Source of the DNA: Roseiarcus sp963730555
GTDB lineage: Bacteria; Pseudomonadota; Alphaproteobacteria; Rhizobiales; Beijerinckiaceae
Length of the DNA: 64,000 nt
Reading direction: 5' to 3'
Assembly (NCBI GenBank): GCA_963730555.1
Contig: CAVSSS010000011.1
Location: forward strand, 348,751 to 412,750
The position numbers and the translations under genes are program-made. The number at the start of each line of letters is the position of its first letter. Position 1 is the stretch's first letter. Of this stretch, positions 44,884-54,441 are shown in pieces. Under the pieces are notes generated by a model. It was not told the origin of the DNA, made no database searches, and saw only the letters and a list, made by a program, of their open reading frames with translations.

Positions 44884-46368
44884 ATGGCGACCATCGAACA
44901 ATTCCCCCAACGCCAGGCTCAGGAACGCCCCTATCGCACGCCGCCGCACAACCTCGAGGCGGAGCAGGCGCTGCTCGGCGCGATCCTCATTAACAACGAC
45001 GCGTTCGACCGCGTCTCCGACTTCCTCAGAAGCGAGCATTTCGTCGAGGAGATTCATCGCCGCATCTTCGAGGTCGGCGGATCGCTGATCCGGGCGGGAA
45101 AGCTGGCAACGCCAGTCACGCTCAAAACGTTCCTCGGCGACCACGACCTCGGCGGCGTAACCGTTCCCCAATATCTCGCCCGCCTGGCCAGCGAAGCGAC
45201 GACCATCATCAACGCTTACGACTACGGCCGCAGCGTCTACGATCTCGCGATGCGACGCGAGCTCATTTCGATTGGCGAGGATGTCGTCAACGTCGCCTAT
45301 GACGCGCCGGTCAATTCGAGCCCGCGCGAGCAGATCGAGGAGGCGGAGCGGCGCCTATACCAGATCGCAGAGGCCGGACGTTACGACGGCGGCTTCCAAC
45401 GCTTTTCCGAAGCCTTGAAGATCGCCGTCGACATGGCCGCGAGGGCCTATGAGCGCGACGGCTCGCTCAGCGGAATCGCAACCGGGCTGACGGATCTCGA
45501 CCGCTATATGGGCGGCCTGCAGGCCTCTGATCTGGTCATTCTCGCCGGCCGTCCTGGCATGGGCAAGACGGCGCTCGCCACCAACATCGCCTTTAATATC
45601 GCCAAAGCCTATCAGGGCCGAACGCGCGCCGACGGCGCAATCGAGGCCGCCAACGGCGGCATTGTCGGCTTCTTTTCGCTCGAAATGTCGGCCGAGCAGC
45701 TGGCGACTCGTATCATCGCCGAGCAATCCGGCGTCGCCTCCTACAAGATCCGTCGCGGCGACATTACCGAGAGCGACTTCCACCGGGTCGCCGACGCCGT
45801 CCGCGACATGCAGCAGATTCCGTTCTACATCGACCAGACCGGCGGCGTTTCGATCGCTCAGCTCACGGCCCGCGCCAGACAACTCAAGCGCCAGAGGGGG
45901 CTCGACCTGCTGGTCGTCGACTACCTCCAGCTTCTCGCTGGCTCGAAAACGCGCTCCGACAACCGCGTGCAGGAACTGACCGAGATCACGACCGGCCTCA
46001 AGGCGCTGGCCAAGGAACTCAACATCCCGATCCTCGCTTGCTCGCAGCTTTCGCGCCAAGTCGAACAGCGCGACGACAAGCGGCCGCAGCTCTCGGATCT
46101 GCGCGAATCAGGCTCGATCGAGCAGGACGCGGACGTCGTTCTGTTCGTTTATCGCGAGGAATATTATCTCAAAAACCGTGAACCGCGGCCCGGCACGGAG
46201 GAACATATCGCTTGGATGGCGCAGATGGAGAATGCGCATGGCCGGGCAGAGGTCATCATCGGCAAGCAGCGCCATGGGCCGACCGGCGCGGTCGAACTTC
46301 AGTTTGACGCCGAGGTGACCCGGTTCAGCACCATCGCGCGGGAAGACACGATCCCGGAAATCCGCTAG
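44884..46368 (+). CDS. dnaB: Replicative DNA helicase DnaB
   Basis: A 494-aa hexameric helicase. The N-terminal domain (PPHNLEAEQALLGAILINN, residues 20-38) binds primase. The RecA-like domain has Walker A LAGRPGMGKTALATN, then FFSLEMSAEQLATRI, Walker B LLVVDYLQLLAG and an SQLSRQVEQRDDKRPQLSDL segment followed by the arginine-finger region. Length and motifs are standard and no intein is present. Expected neighbours such as rplI or alr are absent here. Confidence 0.97.
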   Translation: MATIEQFPQRQAQERPYRTPPHNLEAEQALLGAILINNDAFDRVSDFLRSEHFVEEIHRRIFEVGGSLIRAGKLATPVTLKTFLGDHDLGGVTVPQYLARLASEATTIINAYDYGRSVYDLAMRRELISIGEDVVNVAYDAPVNSSPREQIEEAERRLYQIAEAGRYDGGFQRFSEALKIAVDMAARAYERDGSLSGIATGLTDLDRYMGGLQASDLVILAGRPGMGKTALATNIAFNIAKAYQGRTRADGAIEAANGGIVGFFSLEMSAEQLATRIIAEQSGVASYKIRRGDITESDFHRVADAVRDMQQIPFYIDQTGGVSIAQLTARARQLKRQRGLDLLVVDYLQLLAGSKTRSDNRVQELTEITTGLKALAKELNIPILACSQLSRQVEQRDDKRPQLSDLRESGSIEQDADVVLFVYREEYYLKNREPRPGTEEHIAWMAQMENAHGRAEVIIGKQRHGPTGAVELQFDAEVTRFSTIAREDTIPEIR

Positions 46369-46480
46369 GATCAGGTTTCAGAGGACATTACGAAGTTGCA
46401 ATCGCCGCCCTTATGGGCGAGGCCCATGAAACGGGCGGCCGGCCAGGAGCCCAGGCGCCGCCGTAAATCTGGAGAGTCGG

Positions 46481-47248
46481 ATGAAGCTGATCACCGCTTT
46501 TGGCCTTGCCGCCGCGTTCGTCGGGACCGCTTGCCTGGCTGCGCCAACGAGCGCTGACGAGTTCACGCCCGCGCAGAAGCAGGAACTGGGCGCGTTCATC
46601 AAGGATTACCTTATCAATAACCCGGATGTGCTACGCGCGGCGATCGAAGCGCTCGACAAGCACGACAAGGAAGCGGCGGACGCGGAGCGCCAGAAGGTCG
46701 TCTCCAGTCAGGCCGGAGCTCTGTTCAGTTCGAAATATCAGGCGACGATCGGCAATCCAAAGGGAAGCGCAACGCTCGTCGAATTCTTCGACTACAATTG
46801 CCACTTCTGCAAAGGCGCGTTGCCAGACGTCACCAAGCTGATGAAGGAGGATCCCAACCTCAAGCTGGTTCTTAAGGATTATCCCGTTTTGGGGCCTGGG
46901 TCGGTCGAGGCGGCGAAGGTCGCCAGCGCCGCGCGCAATCAATTGCCGGGCGACAAGTTTTGGACTTTCCACTCAAAGCTGCTTGCGACGCACGGCCCGG
47001 TCGGCAAGGCCGAGGCGCTGGCGGTCGCCCGAGAGCTTGGCCTCGACATGGACAAGCTCGCTAAAGACATGGAGAGCCCCGAAATCAAGTCGGGCTTAAA
47101 CGAAGTCATGCAGCTCGCCGACGCCCTGCAAATCAATGGCACGCCAACGTTCGTCGTCGGCCAGGACGTCGTCGTCGGCGCGGTCGGTTACGACCAGCTT
47201 AGGGACAAGGTCAATTCCGTGCACAAGTGCGGACACGCGACCTGCTGA
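46481..47248 (+). CDS. Periplasmic DsbA-family thiol oxidoreductase
   Basis: A 255-aa exported protein. Signal peptide at residues 1-25 (AFGLAAAFVGTACLAAPTSA). A helical linker follows (PAQKQELGAFIKDYLINNP). The thioredoxin-fold part has the active site CHFC in EFFDYNCHFCKGALPDV (about residues 107-110) and the cis-Pro loop INGTPTFVVG near 225. The domain layout matches DsbA/ScsC-like or BdbD proteins that fold or reduce periplasmic proteins. The C-terminus adds two more Cys (KCGHATC). GGAGAG stands upstream of the ATG. Confidence 0.88.
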   Translation: MKLITAFGLAAAFVGTACLAAPTSADEFTPAQKQELGAFIKDYLINNPDVLRAAIEALDKHDKEAADAERQKVVSSQAGALFSSKYQATIGNPKGSATLVEFFDYNCHFCKGALPDVTKLMKEDPNLKLVLKDYPVLGPGSVEAAKVASAARNQLPGDKFWTFHSKLLATHGPVGKAEALAVARELGLDMDKLAKDMESPEIKSGLNEVMQLADALQINGTPTFVVGQDVVVGAVGYDQLRDKVNSVHKCGHATC

Positions 47249-47326
47249 CCCGAAGGCGGCTTTTAACCGCGAACTCTCGTGAACGCGCCAATCCGGCGCC
47301 ACTCCCACTGACCCGCGAGGGCCGCT

Positions 47327-48151
47327 TTGACCGCACTGCAAGCGATTATTATGGCCGTGCTGCAGGGCGTGACGGAGCTTTTTCCGGTCAGCAGCCTTGG
47401 CCATGCGGTGATCCTGCCGCGGCTCTTGAACTGGGGAGTTGACGAAAAGGCCCCGGACTGGCTCGCCTATCTGGTGGTCATGCATTTGGGGACGTCGATC
47501 GCGCTGTTCGTCTTCTTCCGGCGCGATTGGCTCAATTTCTTGCGTTCCCTTATCGACACGTCGGGAAGCCGCGCGGCGACGGACAGAAGGACGTTCTTCC
47601 ACGTTATTCTGGCAACCATCCCGGCCGTCGTGGTCGGCGCGGCGTTTCGCAAGCTCTTGGGCGACGCTTTCGCCGCCCCAGCAATCGCCACGGCGTTCTT
47701 GATCATCAATGGCTTCATCCTTTACTTCGGCGACCGGATCAGCGAGGAATCGATCGGGTCGCTCGATCAGCTCAACTGGAAGGGGGCGCTGGCGGTCGGG
47801 TTCGCCCAATGCCTAGCGCTGATCCCAGGGATCTCACGCTCTGGCTCGACAATCGTCGCCGGCGTCGTGGCGGGACTCAAGCACGCAGAGGCCGCGCGCT
47901 TTTCGTTCCTGATGGGCGCGCCGATCATTCTCGCCGCCAATGTTTATGAGGCGCCGAAACTCATGAAAGAGGGGGCGACACTGGGACCCATGGCGATTTT
48001 GTCGGGGGCGGTCGCCGGCGTTGTCGCCTATCTCAGCCTGGCGTTCCTGATGCGTTATTTCCATAAGCACGAATTCGAGGCGATGAGCCCGTTCGCCTAT
48101 TATTGCTGGGCCGCCGGCGTCATCAGCTTGGCGATTATCGCCTTCGCCTAA
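47327..48151 (+). CDS. uppP: Undecaprenyl-diphosphatase UppP (BacA)
   Basis: A 274-aa integral membrane phosphatase that recycles the lipid carrier for cell-wall synthesis. The catalytic motifs are LQGVTELFPVSSLGHAVI (residues 12-29, with Glu and Ser) and IPGISRSGSTIVAGV (Arg-Ser-Gly near 170). Several hydrophobic helices are seen. The start is TTG at 47327, with a GAGGG ribosome site before it. It follows the DsbA-family gene with 78 bp between. Confidence 0.92.
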   Translation: MTALQAIIMAVLQGVTELFPVSSLGHAVILPRLLNWGVDEKAPDWLAYLVVMHLGTSIALFVFFRRDWLNFLRSLIDTSGSRAATDRRTFFHVILATIPAVVVGAAFRKLLGDAFAAPAIATAFLIINGFILYFGDRISEESIGSLDQLNWKGALAVGFAQCLALIPGISRSGSTIVAGVVAGLKHAEAARFSFLMGAPIILAANVYEAPKLMKEGATLGPMAILSGAVAGVVAYLSLAFLMRYFHKHEFEAMSPFAYYCWAAGVISLAIIAFA

Positions 48152-48232
48152 CGCAGGGTCTTGGCCGAGGGCCTTGACGCCCCATATTTCGACGCGCAGA
48201 CGCGGAATTGGCCGCGCTCTCGAGAGGCGGTC

Positions 48233-49072
48233 ATGGCGACCATCGAGTTCATGCCGGCGCGGTTGACGGCGGAGGAGACCAAGGACCTGAGGCGAGCAGT
48301 CGCCTGCCTCGAAGGGACGAGCTTCGCACAGCGCCTGACTGAGGCGGTCGGACGTCCGGTCGGAATGCTAAGCCGCACGATGCCTCAATCGGCGCGGCGG
48401 GTGATCGCGCACGCGAGTGAGACCGCCTTGCGCGGCGCGCTCAAGCTCGCCCTGCGCACCCTCGATCTCAGAGCGCCGGCCAAGCCCGCGAATCGTGCTC
48501 ATAAGCTTGCCGCTGCGGCGTCCGGCGCCGTCGGAGGCGCGCTCGGGTTGGCGGCGCTGCCGATCGAACTGCCGATCTCGACGACCATCCTTCTGCGCTC
48601 GATCGCCGAAATCGCGCGCGAGGAGGGCGAGGATTTGAGCGCCCCCGACGCCGCATTCGCCTGCGTCGAAGTGTTCGCCCTCGGCGACCAGGCGGACGGG
48701 GAGGCAGCGCTTGAGAGCGGCTATTTCGCCGTCCGCGCCGCGCTCGCCAAATCGGTCAGCGACAGCGCGCGCTTTGTCGCCGCCGAGGGCCTCAGCGCCC
48801 AATCCGCGCCGGTCATCGCGCGGCTGATTTCGCAGATCGCCGCGCGCTTCGGCGTCGTGGTGAGCGAGAAGCTCGCCGCCCAGGCGGCACCGATTCTGGG
48901 CGCGATCGGCGGCGCGGCGGTCAATGCGGCCTTCGCTGACCATTTCCAGACGCTGGCCCGCGGGCATTTCATCGTGCGGCGCCTGGAGCGCCGGCATGGC
49001 GCGAGCGTGGTTGCCTTCGAGTACCAGCGCTTGCGGGGCGAGCGCGCGCAAAACCGAAAGGCTGCGTCGTAA
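48233..49072 (+). CDS. EcsC-family protein
   Basis: A 279-aa protein. SGAVGGALGLAALPIELPIS near residue 105 and the following TTILLRSIAEIAREEGEDL are the recognisable EcsC domain, with a later APILGAIGGAAVNAAFADHF. EcsC proteins are peripheral or membrane-associated and poorly understood. The start at 48233 follows GAGAGGCGG; the frame back to 48161 is not family-like. It probably lies in one transcript with uppP upstream and the exported ClpP-like protein 16 bp downstream. Confidence 0.8.
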   Translation: MATIEFMPARLTAEETKDLRRAVACLEGTSFAQRLTEAVGRPVGMLSRTMPQSARRVIAHASETALRGALKLALRTLDLRAPAKPANRAHKLAAAASGAVGGALGLAALPIELPISTTILLRSIAEIAREEGEDLSAPDAAFACVEVFALGDQADGEAALESGYFAVRAALAKSVSDSARFVAAEGLSAQSAPVIARLISQIAARFGVVVSEKLAAQAAPILGAIGGAAVNAAFADHFQTLARGHFIVRRLERRHGASVVAFEYQRLRGERAQNRKAAS

Positions 49073-49088
49073 GGGGGCAAGGATCGCA

Positions 49089-50300
49089 ATGCGCGAGTGC
49101 CGGGCAACCCAGCGCCAGCGGAAGCGACAGCCCGGGTCGGCCGCCCGGACGTTCGCCCTGGCGCTTCTCGGCCTGGTTGCCACGACCGCACTCGCGTCCG
49201 CCGACCTAAGGCCGCCGCCGGTCCGGCCGCGCGGCGCTCCGCCGATGCGTTTCGTGCGCGTCGTGGGCGCCGATCCGGCGTGCGAACCCAATTGCCCGGA
49301 ATGGTTGTCTGCCGAGGGCCGGATCGAACCCGGCTCGGCGAGGGCGTTCGCCGAGGCGGTTGAGCGGCTCAACGGCCGCCGGCTGCCGATTCTCATCCAT
49401 TCTCCGGGCGGCGCGGTCCCTGACGCGATAGCCATGGGCGAACTCATTCGGGCCAAGGGCCTCGCGGTCGCCGTCGCCAGGACCTTGATCGCGAGCTGTT
49501 CGGAATCAGCGCCAAAATGCCCGGACAGCCCAGGCAAGGCGATCACCGGCGGCGCGACCTGCGCCTCGGCTTGCGTGCTCGTGCTTGCCGGAGGGGTCGA
49601 AAGGCTCGCCGGCCCCGTGCCGCTGATCGGCGTGCATCAGATCACCACGCTGGTCAGAGTGCCCGAAGGCCTGGCCCATCTCACGTCGACGCGGAAATTC
49701 TACGAGCAGCCGGGGATCGACGCCGAGGTCAAAAACTATCTCGCCGCCATGGGCGTGGGCGAGCCGGTGATGACGCTCGCGCGCAAGACGCCGGCGGCAA
49801 GCGTTCGCTGGCTGAGCCTCGCCGAACTCAAGGCCTCCCGCCTCGCGACCCAGGCGCTCGACGCGGCCGAGCCGATCCTCGCCAATGGCGCGAACGGCCT
49901 CAATGGCCATGCGTTCGACGGCGATCCGCCGCGCGCCAATCTCGTCCAGGCGAGCATTGTAAGGCCGATCCCGGGACCCGACGCGACGCTCGAGATCGCG
50001 TTTCGCTATCGCCGCGGCGGCGGCGCGATCGAGGCGGAGGCGATCGAGCGCGGTCTCGAGGCGCCGCAGGCGCCATCGTTTCCGGACTTGAGCCTGAGCG
50101 CGGCCGGCGGCGAGCCGCTGCCGTCGAAGACCGCCGGAACAAGCCATGCGCGCCTGATCCCGCGCGAGCGCTTCTGCGTGCTCGCTCATGGCGGCGCGAC
50201 CATCGCCTCCACGGCGCCCGACGGGCGACAAGGGTTCCCGCCGGTTGAGCTTTCCGCACTGGACGGGGCGAAGGCGCTGATCGCCGAAGCCTGTCCCTGA
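49089..50300 (+). CDS. Exported ClpP/crotonase-fold protein
   Basis: A 403-aa protein with an N-terminal hydrophobic segment (about residues 19-37, ARTFALALLGLVATTALAS), a signal peptide or anchor. The following domain resembles periplasmic ClpP-like proteins: PILIHSPGGAVPDAIAMGEL, then TCASACVLVLAGG with a Ser in the position of the ClpP nucleophile, and VGVHQ-like PLIGVHQITT. The remaining C-terminal part (about 200 residues) has no identified domain. Two Cys-containing loops (CEPNCPEW, CSESAPKCPD) suit an oxidising periplasm. The start at 49089 is used since the frame upstream overlaps the EcsC gene. Substrate unknown. Confidence 0.72.
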   Translation: MRECRATQRQRKRQPGSAARTFALALLGLVATTALASADLRPPPVRPRGAPPMRFVRVVGADPACEPNCPEWLSAEGRIEPGSARAFAEAVERLNGRRLPILIHSPGGAVPDAIAMGELIRAKGLAVAVARTLIASCSESAPKCPDSPGKAITGGATCASACVLVLAGGVERLAGPVPLIGVHQITTLVRVPEGLAHLTSTRKFYEQPGIDAEVKNYLAAMGVGEPVMTLARKTPAASVRWLSLAELKASRLATQALDAAEPILANGANGLNGHAFDGDPPRANLVQASIVRPIPGPDATLEIAFRYRRGGGAIEAEAIERGLEAPQAPSFPDLSLSAAGGEPLPSKTAGTSHARLIPRERFCVLAHGGATIASTAPDGRQGFPPVELSALDGAKALIAEACP

Positions 50301-50384
50301 GCGACGCCGCGCCGCCAGCTCAAGCCAGGACGACCCCCGCGAAGCCATGAGTCTACCAGCGCGCTAACCTTTTCCAAGCCAATC

Positions 50385-50592
50385 CGAATAAAACCAAGGA
50401 AAATCGCTTGGATTTTCTTGGCTTTATTCATCCGAATCGAGACTTTTCGACGCCTTACGGGAAACCCAAATTGAAAATCAGGCTTTCGTCCCAGATTGTG
50501 TGCAAAACGTCTCAACCGTTTCCCTGCTTTCCGCCATTGGGGCGCGCCCTACTTTCTGATAGGTAGACTTAGATAGCACATATTTAGATTTA
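50385..50592 (+). repeat. 240-bp dispersed repeat, diverged copy C
   Basis: Begins with a strong hairpin (CGAATAAAACCAAGGAAAATC at 50385-50405 against its near complement at 50411-50430). It then shares TCCGAATCGAGACTTTTC, TTACGG, GATTGTGTGCAAAACGT, CCGCCATTGG and TAGCACATATTTAGATTT with copies A and B in the same order. The middle is shorter. It is the left limit of the IS graveyard. Confidence 0.6.
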
Positions 50593-50735
50593 AAGGAATC
50601 CATGGTCCGAGACCTTTGCAGAACTCGGGGGTTTTGATTCTCACAGGGAGCCCAGAGAGGATGATTCGCCGAGGTCGCGCCGTGACCTGTCTCAGCCTTC
50701 GTTGGTGGACGCTTGGGTGAGCGGCCACCGGAAGG

Positions 50736-51055
50736 TCGGAAGATTTCTGGACCGGATCGAGAAGGCGTTCGACGGGTCGGCGTTCGAGGCGTTGCTGTCG
50801 CCGATCCATGGGCTCGGCGACGGGAGCGCCGGGCTATCCGCCTTTGACGATGTTCAAGATCTTGCTTCTTGAGCAGCGGCGCCCGCTCTCTGACCCCGCC
50901 GCCGAGGAGGCGGTGAGCGACCGACTGTCGTTTCGAGGCTTCTGCGGCCTGCCGCTGGAGGCGGAGCGCCGGATCACGTCTCGATTTGGCGTTTCGCCAG
51001 ATGATCGACGGCGGCTCTTGCCGTCACGCGGGGGAGTCCGGAAGGAAAATCCGCG
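50736..51055 (+). pseudogene. IS5-family transposase remnant (N-terminal)
   Basis: Pieces in different frames match the start of an IS5-type transposase: FLDRIEKAFDGSAFEALLSP, then after a frame change near 50815 GAPGYPPLTMFKILLLEQ and SDPAAEEAVSDRLSFRGFCG, then a second change near 50970. The catalytic domain is missing. A dead fragment. Confidence 0.7.
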
Positions 51056-51285
51056 TTAAAGTCTTGAAAACACTCGTATGGTGGAAGGAAAACGAAACGT
51101 GCCAGCACCCCTTTCTGGGGTTTTCGCAAGCATTTTCATGGAAAAAGCGCACTATCCGACAAAGATCACCGATTCCCACCCGCAAAGGCATCGGTCTCCG
51201 GCGTCAAGGCGAGGCTCAGGACCCATTAAAGTTCTTGTAGAGTGCGGGATTGGCTGATTCATAGGGGAAGCGGGGAGGCTTCGCC

Positions 51286-51626
51286 ATGACTGATTTGTTC
51301 TTGCTGTCTCAGGCTCAGATGGGGTTGACTACCGTCGGATCGTGAGCGCGATTGTGTTTGTGATCAAGAACGGGCTTCGCTGGCGCGCCTCCCCGCCAGA
51401 GTATGGCCCGCACAAGACGATCTACAATCGGTTCATTCGCTGGAGCCGTTTGGGTGTGTTCAACAAGATTTTCGCAGCGTTGGCGCATAAGGGCCGCAAG
51501 CCCGAGCGGGTCATGATCGACGCCACGCATCTGAAGGCAGGCGCATCGCACCGCCGCGAGCCTTTTAAAAAACCTGTCGCCGGCTGGGGCCCGCCTGTGG
51601 CGGTAGAAACGGGGTTGCTAGTCTGA
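51286..51626 (+). pseudogene. IS5-family transposase, 5' part, interrupted
   Basis: The usual start MTDLFLLSQAQMG is followed by an internal deletion and frame change. IS5-like sequence then continues: IVFVIKNGLRWRASPPEYGP, HKTIYNRFIRWSRLGVFNK, and ERVMIDATHLKAGASHRR. Homology stops at about 51570, inside the catalytic domain. The rest of the same transposase resumes at 53168 after an IS110-type insertion. Confidence 0.75.
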
Positions 51627-51800
51627 CCGTTGGAGAGGAGCGGCCGTTGGATTTCTGGTGGTGGTAACCCCGTCAAAAAACGTGGCCCATGGGCTGTTGC
51701 GCACTTGAGAGTGGTGACGTCATTTCGGCGATCCCGGTCAGGAAGTTGATCTCCTTGCGCGGCTCAGCCTCTCCGCTTTGACGAGAGGAGGCATCACATC
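51627..51800 (+). ncRNA. Candidate IS110 bridge-RNA region (5' non-coding end)
   Basis: In IS110-group elements a structured RNA transcribed from the non-coding end upstream of the transposase guides target choice. This 174-bp gap directly upstream of an intact IS110 transposase is the matching place. I infer the RNA from family knowledge and have not folded the sequence. If the element belongs to the IS1111 group, the RNA would lie downstream, where almost no space is left. Confidence 0.35.
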
Positions 51801-53156
51801 GTGACCAAATCGAAGCGGCGCCACACCGAGCGAGACTTCACCCCAACCCATCCTAATGCCGCAGCGATCGATATCGGCTCCAGGATGCATGTCGCGGCGG
51901 TTCCGACGGACCGGGACCCTGAGCCAGTGCGCGCCTTCGGGACCTGCACCGGCGATTTGCACCAGTTGGCCGATTGGTTCGAGCGTTGCGGCGTGCGAAC
52001 GATCGCGATGGAGTCCACCGGAGTCTATTGGATCGCAGCCTACGAACTGCTCGAGCAGCGCGGATTCGAGGTGGTGCTGGTCAACGCCCGCGACGCCAAG
52101 CATGTGCCGGGACGCAAGACCGACATAAGCGACGCCCAGTGGCTGAGGCGGCTACACGAATACGGGCTGCTCCGCGCCAGCTTCAAACCGAAGGGGGAGT
52201 TGGCCGCATTGCGCGCCTATTTGCGCCAGCGCGAGCGCCTACTGGATTACAGTGCGTCACACATCCAGCATATGCAGAAGGCGTTGATGCAGATGAACGT
52301 CCAACTCCATCACGTGGTGACCGACGTGACCGGCGAGACCGGGATGCGGATCATCCGCGCCGTGGTTGCGGGTGAACGAGACCCTGCCGTACTGGCCACC
52401 CATCGTGATCGACGCTGCCATGCCTCGGAGGCGGAGATCGCCGCCGCGCTGGCTGGAAACTGGCGTGAGGAGCACGTCTTTGCTCTCGGACAGGCGCTGG
52501 AGCTTTACGACGCCTACCACGCCAAGGTCGTGGCGTGCGATTTGCGGATCGAGGCGGTCTTGCGACGTCTTCGAGACGTTGCAGCCAAACCCGTTGGCCG
52601 GCTGCCGCCGGCTCGTCATCGAGACAAAACGGCCAATGCGCCGGCCTTCGATGCGCGGGCCGCATTGCACGCGGTCCTCGGCGTCGACCTGACGCAAATT
52701 CATGGCCTGGGTCCTTCGCTGGCGCTCAAACTCATCGGTGAGTGCGGAACCAATCTCTCCGCTTGGCCAACCGCCAAACACTTCACTTCCTGGCTATGCC
52801 TGGCGCCGGCCAACAAGATCTCGGGGGGCAAGGTGCTTTCGACCCGAACGCGGCGATCCGGCAGCAGAGCCGCCGCGCTGCTGAGGCTGGCCGCGGTGAC
52901 CGTCGGTCGCACGCAGACGGCGCTGGGCGCCTTCTATCGACGGCTGTCCGCACGCGTCGGCAAGGCCAAAGCGGTGACCGCAACCGCACGCAAGATCGCC
53001 ACCCTGTTCTACAACACCTTGCGACATGGAATAGACTACGCAGACCCTGGCGCCTCCTATTACGAGGACAGATATCGCGCCCGGGTTCTCGCCAACCTCC
53101 GACGACGCGCGAAGTCTCTCGGCTACACGCTGCACGAGATGCCGACGCCAGGGTAG
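51801..53156 (+). CDS. IS110-family transposase, intact
   Basis: A 451-aa transposase. The N-terminal DEDD RuvC-like domain has AAIDIGSRMHVAAVPTDR (Asp), AMESTGVYWIAAYELLEQRG (Glu) and NARDAKHVPGRKTDISDAQW (Asp pair). The C-terminal domain has IHGLGPSLALKLIGECGTNL and FTSWLCLAPANKISGGKVLS, including the conserved Ser region. No frameshift or stop is present, so it could be active. A ribosome site (GAGAGGAGG) precedes the start. It differs strongly from the broken IS110 transposase at 41130-42239. Confidence 0.92.
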   Translation: MTKSKRRHTERDFTPTHPNAAAIDIGSRMHVAAVPTDRDPEPVRAFGTCTGDLHQLADWFERCGVRTIAMESTGVYWIAAYELLEQRGFEVVLVNARDAKHVPGRKTDISDAQWLRRLHEYGLLRASFKPKGELAALRAYLRQRERLLDYSASHIQHMQKALMQMNVQLHHVVTDVTGETGMRIIRAVVAGERDPAVLATHRDRRCHASEAEIAAALAGNWREEHVFALGQALELYDAYHAKVVACDLRIEAVLRRLRDVAAKPVGRLPPARHRDKTANAPAFDARAALHAVLGVDLTQIHGLGPSLALKLIGECGTNLSAWPTAKHFTSWLCLAPANKISGGKVLSTRTRRSGSRAAALLRLAAVTVGRTQTALGAFYRRLSARVGKAKAVTATARKIATLFYNTLRHGIDYADPGASYYEDRYRARVLANLRRRAKSLGYTLHEMPTPG

Positions 53157-53167
53157 TTTCTCAGGAA

Positions 53168-53346
53168 TGGCCTGTTCCCCGACGTATCGGGCGCACCAAA
53201 GGCGGTCTGAACTCCAAGCTGCACGCGGTCTGCGACGGTAACGGCCGTCCGCTCATCATGCTCTTAAGCGAGGGGCAGATGAGCGACTACAAGGGTGCGG
53301 CGTTGATGCTGCCCGCCATGCCGAAAGGTGTAGTAGTCGGCACTTG
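53168..53346 (+). pseudogene. IS5-family transposase, 3' part, interrupted
   Basis: PRRIGRTKGGLNSKLHAVCD and LLSEGQMSDYKGAALMLPAM continue the transposase begun at 51286. The frame ends with VVVGT at 53346, so the last part of the gene is also missing. Together with the 5' part it shows that the IS110 element landed in an already damaged IS5 copy, or that the copy decayed afterwards. Confidence 0.75.
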
Positions 53347-53396
53347 ATCTGACGGTCGGCGTCTGGAGAGCGGTCGGGTGTGTCTGTCAGATGTGG

Positions 53397-54140
53397 TCAG
53401 GCCGCGATCATTTTCTCCTTCGCGAGCGGCGCGGCGTCAAGGAAGGTCTGCGCTGGCGTCTTACCGAAGCGCCATCTCCCCTGATCCGGCCTTTCCTCGT
53501 TGTAGCTTTGGACCCAGGAATCGAGATCGTCCTGGAGTTCGGCGATCGATCCATAGATCTTCTTGCGGAAGGCGACGCGATAGAACTCGTCGAGCGCGGT
53601 CTTGTGAAAGCGCTCGACGATGCCATTCGTTTGCGGGCTCATGGCCTTGGTGCGCGAATGGTCGATATCCTCGAGCGCTAGATAGAGCTCGTATTCGTGG
53701 TGCTCGGGGTTGCCGCAATATTCCGTGCCGCGATCGGTCAGCAGGCGACAGAGCCGCACCTCCTTCGCATCATAGAATGGGACGACGCGATCGTTGAGGA
53801 GATCGGTGGCGGTAATGGGCGTCTTGCGGTCATAAAGCTTGGCGAAGGCGACCTTGGCGTAGGTGTCGATGAAGGTCTGCTGGTAGATGCGGCCGACCCC
53901 CTCCATGTTGCCGACACAGAACGTATCCTGGGCGCCGCAATAACCCGGACATTCGCTCTCGAACTCGCCATGCGCCTCCTTTTCGGTCTTGGCCTTCTCC
54001 AGCGCGGCCAGCTGGCTTTCGGTGAGAACCAGGCCTTCCTGGGCGACCTTGGCTTCGAGCGCCTTGAGCCGTTTCTTCATCGTCTCAAGATCATGACGCC
54101 GCCAGACGCCGCGAACGCCGGCTGGCGAAATCGCAGGCGT
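53397..54140 (-). pseudogene. DDE (rve) transposase, C-terminal fragment, IS481/IS3-like
   Basis: The integrase core domain is complete: Asp in QQTFIDTYAKVAFAKLY, Asp in LLTDRGTEYCGNP, and Glu in SPQTNGIVERFHKTALDEFY. The upstream part (GVRGVWRRHDLETMKKRLKA) continues to about 54140, then the homology ends. The N-terminal DNA-binding part is missing. An ATG at 54080 opens the longest start-to-stop frame, but it is internal. Confidence 0.75.
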
Positions 54141-54441
54141 GCCGACCTGAGTTGATACGGGATTTTGACCCCGCCCTCTATGAGGACTTCAAGGACGCAG
54201 GACGCCTCCACGTTGGAGTTGGCATGGATCGCCAGCTAAGCTCAGAGAAATTCCGCACTTCGGACGATACTGGAATGTAGGCGATGAGGTCTGGATTGAC
54301 ACTTACCGAGCTTGACGACACTCGAGAGCGAGGCGATGGACTTGGCTCTAACAGGCTGCTGAAGAAGTCGCGCGGAGAGGCTCTGGTGTTTGCCTTTGCC
54401 GAATGATTCTATGGGCTCGGCCAGCGATTCGGGGGAATGGG

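Larger units (their letters stand above)
51571..53167 (+). mobile_element. IS110-family element nested in an IS5-family transposase
   Basis: The interval between the two halves of the split IS5-family transposase. It contains about 230 bp of non-coding sequence, one intact IS110 transposase (51801-53156) and little else. The boundaries are estimated from where IS5-like coding stops and resumes, so they are good to perhaps 20 bp. No terminal inverted repeats are expected for this family. Confidence 0.7.
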
